Shown one piece after another: positions 47,540-56,506 of a stretch of DNA of 64,000 bases; the first letter of the stretch is position 1, and every line of letters starts with the position of its first letter. The translations under genes were made by a program, and so were the position numbers. This DNA is from Alisma plantago-aquatica (lineage: Eukaryota > Streptophyta > Magnoliopsida > Alismatales > Alismataceae): NCBI GenBank assembly GCA_963693085.1, contig OY856409.1, positions 1,331,520,415 through 1,331,584,414 on the forward strand. Direction: 5' to 3'. The notes under the pieces are model-generated. The model searched no databases. It was not told the DNA's origin and saw only the letters and a list, made by a program, of their open reading frames with translations.

Positions 47540-49450
47540 CCATGCCATGGTTGTAGCCACTCTCCCCATTACGCACCCCTGATCACGCGGTCTCTCTTCC
47601 CCGCTAAGGTCGACTCCTCGCCTCCACGATTCTATCCTCCTCGCCCAACGAACATCGATCCAGTCACCCTCCCCTAACTAACTACTCGCGTCGGCGATCT
47701 GATCCCCCCCTCCGCTAGCATACTCCAGACAGAGATCCCAACCCCCTCTGCAGAACCGAAACCCCCTCTCCCTCTCTTAGGCTCTCCGCCGCTGAGCGAT
47801 GCGACAACGCAAACCCTAGCCATCATGTTCTCCGTCCAGTCCTTGAATCCATCGATTCCATGCCTCCGCCGAGGAGATCCGCTACCCCATATCTCATCTG
47901 GACCTCCTGCTTCGACTGATGGCCTGGCATCGTCACACACCACCGCACACCGAGCTAGCTGGAATCTCGCCGCCAGACACCGTCGCAGACCGAGCAAACT
48001 GAAGACGGCCTTCGTCACCTTCAAGCTGAAGACCAGAAGACGGCCTTCTCCTCTCCTTCACCTGTGCTGGGTCCCCCCAACTCCTTGCCCTCAGGTCTCA
48101 TATCAGCCGCTGGTCGTCGGACCTCCATCACCTTCTCTGCCCCTTTGTCGAGGTACATGATCTTCTAGAATGTTTAAACTAGAATCGTTGGACCTCCATC
48201 ACCTTCTCCGCCCCTTCGTCGAGGTACAATGTAGCACTCTCCGTCGATGGCGGGCCTGGTGGAGGAGGAGCCAGAGCGGCGGGCGAGGGTGTAGAGCCAA
48301 TAGAGTGCCTTGTAGAGGAGGAAAGCGGCGAGGAGGTAGTAAGTGAGTGAAAGGAGTAGAGCAGGACGGTGAGGTGATGTCCCTGCTCTGACCCCGTCTG
48401 GGAACCCAACCCCTTGCTGTTGCGGCATCTTATTCTTCATGAGCCCAGTTCTGGGTACCTTGCTTCCTTCAGATCGGAGCTAACCCGATCTGCTAGCTGC
48501 TTCTCTTGTTGTTGCTATTGCTATTGCTTCTTGTGGTAATCACTCTATCCCACCTTTCTCTACCGAAAAATATGGGCAATGGCGAGCTGTATGAGAACCA
48601 AGAGGAGAAGGAGAGAGACGAACGGTAGATGAGAGAGTGTTAGGAGTGGAAACTGGGGGAAGAGTTGGCAGATGAGTACTGGACACAGGAGAAGGAGCAA
48701 ATGCAGAAGGCACAAGAGTGGTCACAACAACTTTTGCCACTACTGCCACTCTTGATTGGCAAATGAACTCATTTATTTCTGTGTACAAATTGATAGGCTT
48801 GGAAAGGAGACGTGTGTTACCACTGTATGAACTAATGGAGGAGGAGGAGAGGGGAGTGAATGCAGCTGGTGAGGAGCAAACGATGGCCATCGATACTCTT
48901 ATATAGGTGGTGGTGGTAGTAGTGACAATCCTGATTTGAAGAGCTGGTGGTGGTCCTTGAAGCTTACCCAGAGCTAACTCATGGATGGATCTTTCAGTTG
49001 GACTTGGTCATCTTTTCCTTTGATTTACATATGTCTGCAATGATGATTCTAGTTTAAACATTCTAAAATGGGCGTATTGGTGTTTTGTTGTCAATTTTTT
49101 TCATTGATCCGCGATCCGCTAATGGACTCTTTGATCCGCGATCCGCCGGCAATATGGTCTCTGACTCCTTGCTTCTACGTGCACCCCTCCTCTCTCTCTC
49201 TCTACTTCCCATTGTCACTTCGTCTCCCCCCATCCAGAGACTCTGCAATCATTGCCTTCCGTCTACGACTCTTCACTGGCATCTGCTCCGCCCAAGGTCG
49301 AACACAACGCTGACAACTAACTCCTCTGTTGATTGTAAGTCGTTGATGTCTCGTGCACTTCTTGTGAGCCGCCGAACTGACTCCTCGGCTTTGATTTCTC
49401 ACTTCCTCCAATTACTCTATTTCCTTACCTTAAAAAGAGAGGTATAGAAT
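47540..49450. other. GC-rich patchwork, possible captured gene fragments
   Basis: GC content rises sharply and several frames of 70-120 codons overlap on both strands. One minus-strand frame (48174-48440) contains a strongly hydrophobic run ALLLSLTYYLLAAFLLYKAL, which would suit a membrane segment. About 45 bp around GGACCTCCATCACCTTCTC is duplicated at 48,118 and 48,190. I recognise no family. The composition resembles the 5' ends of plant genes, and captured fragments are the simplest reading. Confidence 0.35.
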
Positions 49451-50883
49451 GCTTCTATTGGCGCAAAGGAACAGATTCTGGTGGATTTGATGATGCAGTA
49501 GCTGACTGGGGTGGTAGGGCTTTGAAGGGTGGTGTATCAAGCAACAAAGGTCAGGTCAGGAAGGACATATTCATCAATAATAGTAGGTGACCACTTATAC
49601 TTTGTAATAGTTAGTAGCTTAACTTTTACAATTCCATTGTAATGGTTTTTTCTCTGATTAATAACAAAATTGTTACTACAAACTGCTATTGTTACCATCA
49701 CGGTATGTAATGGTGTTCAACTCATCAAATTTGAAAATATATTGATGATCAGGACTAGTGCCAAACTGGCGGGCCTGATGTTCAAGTTAATTGTCAATGT
49801 TGTTTACAAGGTTGTTTCTTTATATGATTCCCTTTCAGATTAGATGCCAATCTTAGGTCATGGGTTTGTATTTCTCAAACACACAATCAGGTGAGCATGT
49901 GAAATCTCTTTAAATAGATATAGATCATCATTTTATATATTCGTTTTAGTAAGGTATATAAACAACGTTTGTAAACTAACAAGTGACAAATATGTTATGA
50001 TTTATGATTATTATTCATAATATTTATTTGTACCCTCTTAAACAATTTTGATTTTTGTGTATGCACAAGCCTACTAAATCTTGCTCTAGTAGTTTTGGAG
50101 TCTAGAAATTTTATACCACTGGAATGATGAATAGACGAAATAGTGTCTTCTCTTTCTATCTTCTATTAAGTTTAGGAATTATCTGTCTAGAAAAAAAAAT
50201 CATTATAAGAAGAAATTCTAAAATGTCGTAGTGTAGAAGAGGAGTTAGTTTGTCTTATGTGAATGAGTAATGACTCTTTCTCAATTTGTATAGTCTTTGG
50301 TTTATGATCAACGGGCAAAATATTGTAGCCAATAGAATTTGGATTATACCATATATGTTAAACAGTTGCATTCAGAAGAATATAATGGTGCATATATTAA
50401 ATGGTGGCATGCAGGAGCTGAAAAATGATCCCTCCATCCTAAATGATGACGGAAAAAGGTAATGATTCTATCCTGTGCTGTATGACATCAGTAATGTCTC
50501 TTACATTAAATTTATGCATCTCGAAATAACCATGTCTTGTCTTCTATATACTAAAGTATCTATTTCTTCATTCTTTCATATCTCTGTAGATAATGATTTA
50601 AGCATGTGCAATGATATGACTGACTTAGAAACTAAAAATGAACAGTTAGATACTTTCTACAAGGTCTCTTTGAATGAGACCTTATATATTCTTCCTAAAC
50701 AAGTACATATTGTTTATCCTACCATTTCAGTGGGTAATGAGGAGCTACTCCCTAGGAAGCATGAACACAAACATAGACATGGAACATGACAATTTTCAAA
50801 AATTGAGGACACGGACATGACGTTGGACACATTTGATGTTATTATAGATAGACATATGTTTGTGTCTTGTTTCTTATTTAGGG
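49451..50883 (+). other. possible exon-like islands of unknown origin
   Basis: Two short stretches look exon-like. Around 49,441-49,560 the plus strand reads CFYWRKGTDSGGFDDAVADW, then GGRALKGG. Around 50,415-50,460 a CAG|GAG acceptor-like site leads to ELKNDPSILNDDGK and an AAAG|GTAATG donor-like site. Neither is recognisable, and the joins are speculative. Confidence 0.25.
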
Positions 50884-51300
50884 CTTAGGGATAGGTCTTG
50901 GGTTGGGTCCAGCAAGTCATTGCAGTAGTGGTTTATGGTGGGAAAATGGGTGCTCATTTAGCTCTAGGCCATCAAGAGTTTTGCAGGAAAGTCGGGAGGG
51001 GAGAGGAGTCCAGAAACTGAGGTTATCATGTTGGGTGTCTAGCTGTCTACATAATTTTGTGTTTCATAGTTATGGCTTAAGGATAGGTATATGGGATGGG
51101 TTTAGCTAGTCATCTTGGCCATGGATGACAGTGGTGCGATGGGTGCTCCTTTGGCCGTAGGACATCAAGAGCTTTGTAGGAAGGTGGGAGGAAAGTGGAG
51201 TGGAAAGACAAAGGTTATCGGGTTGGGTGTCTGGCTATCTACATAATGTTCGTCTCTTAGTTAGGTCTTAGGGATAGGTAGGTATATGGGCCCTGTCATG
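50884..51300. repeat. 191-bp tandem duplication
   Basis: The phrase CTTAGGGATAGGT recurs at 50884, 51076 and 51267. The intervening copies share TGGGTGCTC and CATCAAGAG blocks. This gives about 2.2 units of 191-192 bp. Confidence 0.85.
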
Positions 51301-53089
51301 GGTGAGTAGGCACACTAGGCTCAAAGCTAATCTCACTTAGTTTATATATGCATGTCTCCATATATGCCAACATAAAATACATAATTAATATTTAAAAAAT
51401 CCAATACAACACATACTGCCTCATACCTCATATACTCTATTCATTACCCTGTCTGTCCAGACAGCACAACCTTCTTTTTAAACCATGGTAGACGAAGAGG
51501 GAAAGGGGAAGAGAGGGTTTTGAGCTTGTTGGGTGGGAGGATTGGGGTAGTCAAGAATTGTGGAAGGGTTTAGTTTTGTTTACTTAACTGGACCTAGACG
51601 TAGTTGGACTGGGATGACTGTGTCCAAGTTGTGTCGCAGCTATGTCCATGCCAAAAACTAAAAAAAAAATCTGGACATGCCTAGGCCATGTTCACTGTCT
51701 GTCCGTATGGAGCACGTGTCTGTTACCCCGACGAAAACTCCCAGGAAGTGTTTGTGCTTCCTATTCGTCAAGCGACTTGTGATTCTTATAAAACCTGCAC
51801 ACTCCTTTTTTGTTATACTGCCCAAATTTGTTATGTAATTATGACTGCAACAAGAATGAGATTATAGTCTCAATCAACAATGACAATCTTCTCATCATCC
51901 CCACTTTATTAGATAGCTAGTTCACAATTGAACTCATTAGTTGGTTATCAACTGCAAAAGTTAGAAAAGTTTTATCTTTACAATGTGCTTATTCTTGAAC
52001 ATGCTTAGTTATTATGTTCGCCTTGGCTAATGAAGGGATGAATGTACATCAATCTAAATAGAGGCTCTTCCATGATAATTAATTATGCCTCCTATATTAT
52101 GAAGCCATGCCACGATGTTGAGATGGTGTCTTTTGTTATATGAATAATATTAATCAGATGAGTATCATACCATTTGGCTTAATAAATTAAACCAGGAAAG
52201 CTACTTTGCATCCATATCTAATATTGTGGATGGGTGATTTTTTGGGGAATTAGAATGGTAATTAATCTGTATTCTACTCAATATTTCTTTACAGAAGTTT
52301 TCTTGTTGCTGAACTCTGCACATCGAACACCACAGGAAGCCTCCAAGTTCTGTTGTCGGCGCCCAAGCAACATATCCAATAACATAGGTCTGGCCCAGAG
52401 CTATGTTTGCATGGTGCCTAAGTTGCGGATGATGAGAGGCAATGGTTGTTGCATCTAGTAATGATATATGTCAGGTGAGCATATTTCCAATAAGGTGATT
52501 CTAGGTTAATTTTATAAAGCAAACCAGAGAAAATTCTGCTCCTTCATATCTTTCTTAGCAAGTACATGTACGAATATAGAAAAACCATATGTGCAAACAT
52601 GGTACATTAGATATGGCTGCTTGCTTAGCTAGGTGGTTCACAATTTCTTTCCTTGTCCTACCTATGAATGATCTAGAAAAATTATGTAGTTGGCTGCCCA
52701 TGTGGATGCTAACCTTCACAAGCACATGCACATCCTTTGTTTTTGTGGTCTGTGACTTTCTAACTATGGATACAACGCCTGTTTTCAGCTGGACTGTAGT
52801 TTAATTGAATAGACTTACAATAGCACATATTTACAGCGAACTCCATATTTACATTATTTGGAAGAAAAAATAAAATTTTATGACCAAAATTGATCTCTCC
52901 CCTTCTCTTAGCAGGCGAGCGAAACAATGAAGGTTAGGCTGCCAAGTAATAGTCCCAAGTTACTGACAAATATTAGGCACGTCTTCCTATTATGGCCATT
53001 AATTTGTGCCCAAAAGATTCTAGTTTTGAGTCTAAGAAGAAGAGGACCCCTCCATGGCCACAACATCACTCATGTTTGTCAACACACAG
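51301..53089. other. no recognised feature
   Basis: AT-rich sequence without a supported gene. Sequence just left of the first YABBY exon is probably intron, because that exon starts at a good acceptor. The upstream zinc-finger exons of the family were not found. Confidence 0.4.
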
Positions 53090-54646
53090 GTCCCGTCTGC
53101 CTACAATCGCTTCATCAAGTAAGTATCTTATTGAATAGAAATTCCTCAATTCTTCATTGTGCTTCTGTTATGATCGGAGGATTTCATTTTTATCCAGCAG
53201 CGTTGAGGAATATCCGTCTATCTATTGCAGACATTCTAACCTCTTTTACAAGATGTCAAATGTATATGCTTTACACGATGTTCTGATGATGGCTACAGGG
53301 ACGAAATCCAATGCATAAAAGCTGGAAATCCAGACATCACCCACAGGGAGGTCTTCAGCGCCGCTTCCAAAAACGTAATCACACCCCCCTCCTCCTCCTC
53401 CTCCTCTCAGGCCTGCCTATTCCTAGATCTCTGTACATAAGCTAAGCTGCTGCATCTTCTAGCTCCCCAGCTAGGGTTTTGGTTTCCAAAAACGTCCTCT
53501 TCTGGTCCCCTAGGATTAGGGTTCCGTGGATAAAAGTTTCTTTATTACATATAAGTCTTTACTTCTTCTGAAATATCTATAGTTACTTTTGCTTCATCTC
53601 TGTCTTGCTTGGTTCGCAGTGCGCCCATTTTCCTCACATCCACTTTGGACTGATGCCTGATCAGAATCTGAAGAAGAATAGCATGCGCCAGCAGGTAATC
53701 ACCAATCCCATCACCATCTCACTTCCCTTCCCTTCAGCACGGATTTCAAGTTTTAAGAATCCCGTGGTTGTCTTATATATAATGTGCAGAGGCAACAGCA
53801 GCGACAGAAGCCTCCTTTTGTTTTCCTTCTCTTCACAGTTGTATAAACAAGGAAAATCTCCATTGTCTCATTGCAAAACCTGATCAGCGTGACCAGGTGC
53901 GGATCATGAAGCATTGGCACTACATGGACGTCATTTAGAAATCCCATTGTCCATTCCCTGGATACCCGCTTGACAACCACTTTGGTTTCCCATGTTTGAT
54001 AACGTATAGCGCCCTTATAGACGTTGCCGTCTACACGGTGTTTGTCGTCGAAACCCCTACTTATATCCTCAATCTGTGCCAAGGTGAAGTTGTGGTAGCC
54101 TTTGGAGAGCAGCGTTCTGCCTATCTTCTTCAGGTAGTACTCCATGGAGGAGGGGGACTTTTGCACCTCAGCGTCGTCTTTCTTGGTCAACTCAGGGCAC
54201 CCACTGTTCTGTGAAAGTGCACGCTTCTTTTTGCTCTTGGACAATCCATCGCTATAGATGCAGTTGTTTCCAAAGGGTGTATTTTTTCGCGGCAGAATAT
54301 GCAAATTAAAGAGAATTCGGCAGCTTTTTATCGTCCTGGAATGATCAGAGAGGTATGTATCCTGAAAACCAGATAGATATCTAAGAAAATTTGTTGTACC
54401 ATTTACAGGAGTTTTCACCGAAACCTCACCAAGCTTTTGCCTATTTGGGATTGTCTAGGAAGATTTAGAAAGGCTTGCTTCTTTTCATATGTTGTATATT
54501 TGGTGGGTTTTCTGTTTGAAGTGTATAGCTTGTTCACATCAATGTACCTGCAGGATGGAGGTCGGGACCATGAGGTGATGCTCAAATAAGGAGGGTTCTA
54601 TGCCGCTGATGCTGCAACCGCTAACATGGGTGCTACCCCCTACTAG
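53090..54646 (+). pseudogene. YABBY transcription factor, 3' gene fragment with introns
   Basis: Four exon pieces keep canonical splice sites. 53090-53118 encodes VPSAYNRFIK. 53299-53374 encodes [19 protein letters not shown], then SAASKN. 53620-53694 encodes CAHFPHIHFGLMPDQNLKK, then NSMRQQ. 54554-54646 encodes DGGRDHEVMLK, a stop, then GGFYAADAATANMGATPY. This is the HMG-like YABBY domain and C-terminal tail of a plant developmental regulator. The zinc-finger half is absent. TAA at 54587 replaces a Glu-type codon, and the Trp before AHFPHIHFGL is Cys. Retained introns show capture at the DNA level. It lies about 0.6 kb from the CACTA right end. Confidence 0.9.
53813..54148 (-). pseudogene. 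receptor-like protein kinase N-lobe fragment
   Basis: The minus-strand frame reads YHNFTLAQIEDISRGFDDKH, then GNVYKGAIRY, ETKVVVKRVSREW, HDPHLVTLIRFCNETMEIFLVY. This resembles the kinase N-lobe of plant receptor-like kinases: the end of the glycine loop (GNVYKG), the invariant Lys in VVVKRV, and the LVxLxGFC stretch with Gly replaced by Arg. The open frame extends upstream to 54418 with Lys/Ser-rich, juxtamembrane-like code. The catalytic loop and DFG are missing. It lies antisense inside the last YABBY intron (53695-54553). Confidence 0.75.
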
Positions 54647-54955
54647 TTTCAGAAGAACGAAGCATGCATGTACACGCCTGTACTAGAGCAAGAACACATG
54701 AGCATATATGTAATTCTCTTGGCAAGGGGAAATTGCGGGAAGGAGTCCAGGAAACAAGAATTTTATTCTAAAAATGCCCATGGCTGGTTGTAAAGAGAAA
54801 TTGAAATTCCTTGTAAAGAATGTTGTGTAAACTTGACATAGTTGGAATGGAATTGATATTTTGTCATCCTCTGTCTTGCTAATGGTGTTGTGAATGTTAT
54901 TTTCTAATTTGTGGTCAAGATAACGAATAAATATTTTATAACCGTAACCTGGATT
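54647..54955 (+). other. probable YABBY 3' flank
   Basis: Sequence directly after the YABBY stop, with AATAAATA near 54,925. It is plausibly the captured 3' untranslated region, but nothing proves this. Confidence 0.35.
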
Positions 54956-55275
54956 CATCTTTTAATGTAATATGTCATTCCATAGTAATTCACCATCACG
55001 AATAGGTGAAGCATATATATGTCACCTTCATTTTAATAGGTGACAGTATCCTGAATCACGTTCCATGGAACAGGTTATGGCTTATAATGTCATCTATTTG
55101 CCACTTTCTGGAAACCTGAGAACCAATATAGATGACATCACTTGCAAAAGCTAACACAGTGTATAGCTTACACTTAATAGATGACGTTCATCAGGCATAT
55201 CATGTTGATCCATGTAAACTTTCAGGTCAAAGATGATGTTCTTAATCATCGCCTATAGAATGTTTTTTAGTAGTG
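54956..55275 (-). repeat. right TIR and subterminal repeats of CACTA element
   Basis: Motifs TAGGTGAC and TAGATGAC recur in both orientations up to the terminus. The last 16 bases, reversed, read CACTACTAAAAAACAT. This mirrors the left end at 30338. Confidence 0.8.
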
Positions 55276-55278
55276 TAT

Positions 55279-55382
55279 GTAGAATCGACACCTCTAACTA
55301 GTCAATCACCGTGAAAGAGATAAAAACGGAACAATTAAGATCTACTCTACTCTCGGATTCATCATATCCACATATATGCACC
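55279..55382. other. spacer between CACTA and MULE
   Basis: A 104-bp piece of flanking DNA separates the CACTA target duplication from the MULE target duplication. Confidence 0.6.
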
Positions 55383-55391
55383 TCAAATATA

Positions 55392-55860
55392 GGCAAAAAA
55401 ACCTAAATGGCACATTTGCCAATTTAATTACCTAAATGGCATGTTCTTGAACTTATTGCCCAAAATGGCACATTTCTGGAGCAATACGTCCCCTGCTGGG
55501 ACGCATTGCTCTCCCGCGAGGCAATGCGTCCCGGTGGGGGACGCATTGGTCCCACAGGAGGGCAATGTGTCCCGAGCCGTGACGCATTGCTCTGTTGTGG
55601 GGCCAATGCGTCCCCCGCCGGGACGCATTGCCACGCGGGAGAGCAATGCGTCACGGCTCAGGACGCATTGCCCTTTGCGGGACCAATGCGTCGCGGCCCG
55701 CGACGCGCCCAACGGCTATAAAATTGCCACGCGAGCAATGCGTCCGGGACGGGGACGCATTGCTCCCAGCGCAACGGCTATTTTACCGTTGGGGCCGCCG
55801 CGCGGCGCCGGGCGGTGCCACGTGGGCGCAATGCGTCCCCAACCGGGACGCATTGCTCCC
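55392..55860 (+). repeat. left TIR of MULE with hairpin array
   Basis: After about 100 unique bases the TIR consists of alternating GGGACGCATTG and CAATGCGTCCC motifs every 20-30 bp, so neighbouring copies can pair as hairpins. About fourteen copies are present. The part up to about 55,700 matches the right TIR. The inner part is specific to this side and leads into the promoter-like region. Confidence 0.9.
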
Positions 55861-55862
55861 CT

Positions 55863-55870
55863 ATATATAT
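55863..55870 (+). promoter_or_regulatory. putative TATA box of MULE transposase gene
   Basis: TATATATA lies at the inner edge of the left TIR, about 640 bp before the transposase ATG. A C/T-rich leader-like stretch follows. A 5' leader intron is possible, with donor CAG|GTATTT at 56096 and acceptor ATAG ending at 56502, four bases before the ATG. Confidence 0.45.
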
Positions 55871-56506
55871 TGGCCGAAAATAACCCCCCAAACTCACACC
55901 ATTCTTCATTTCCTTCATCTAGCTCTATACTCCCATTGCTCTGGAGCTTTTCTCGGATTTCTATTGCTTTGGGTGATTTCTAGCTTATTTCGGGCGATCT
56001 TGGAGCTGATATCTTCTGCTGTTCGGAGACTATTTGGAGCTTCTTCTTTCTTTTCTTCTATTCTTCGATTGTCAACAGATAACTCTCCATTTCAGGTATT
56101 TATTCTACCAAAATTTTAATTTTCAAAATATGAACTTACGAAATATTACAACTGAAATAATTGTATTGTTACTCTTTAATTGCACATTACTGAAATAATG
56201 ATGTAGAAAATGACAATTGAAGGCTACTTAATACCTGAAAAATTATTGTTCGAAATTAAAAAATTTGTTATTTTGAAATGTTAGTGTTACTAAAAAATTA
56301 GCAAAATTGTTGTTATGAAATGTTAGTTAATTTTACTGAAAAAATTAGCAAAATTGTTGTTCACTGTTAATGTTATAGAAAAAATAGTCCAATAAATTTA
56401 ATTCCAAATTGATGTCATTGCTCTAAAATATTAATTTATGTTGATATAATGTCATAAAATATGAATTTCTTTCTGATGTTAATATAATATTCTAAAATAT
56501 AGGAAC

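Larger units (their letters stand above)
30335..55278. mobile_element. 24.9-kb CACTA (En/Spm) element without recognised transposase
   Basis: The left terminus at 30338 reads CAATACTAAAAAACAT and the right terminus at 55275, reversed, reads CACTACTAAAAAACAT. The first 28 bases agree at 23 positions. Both ends are flanked by TAT (30335-30337 and 55276-55278), the 3-bp duplication typical of CACTA elements. Each end has subterminal repeats around TAGRTGACA. The interior holds a 63-bp satellite, nested retrotransposon remnants, and YABBY and kinase gene fragments near the right end. No TNP2-type transposase or TNPA-like gene is visible, so the element is probably non-autonomous. The third base of the left terminus departs from CACTA. 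Confidence 0.8.

Noticed and set aside
55428..56119. Overlapping frames of 70-180 codons in the MULE left TIR
   Set aside because: They arise from the GC-rich inverted motif array. Similar frames occur on both strands and in the right TIR.
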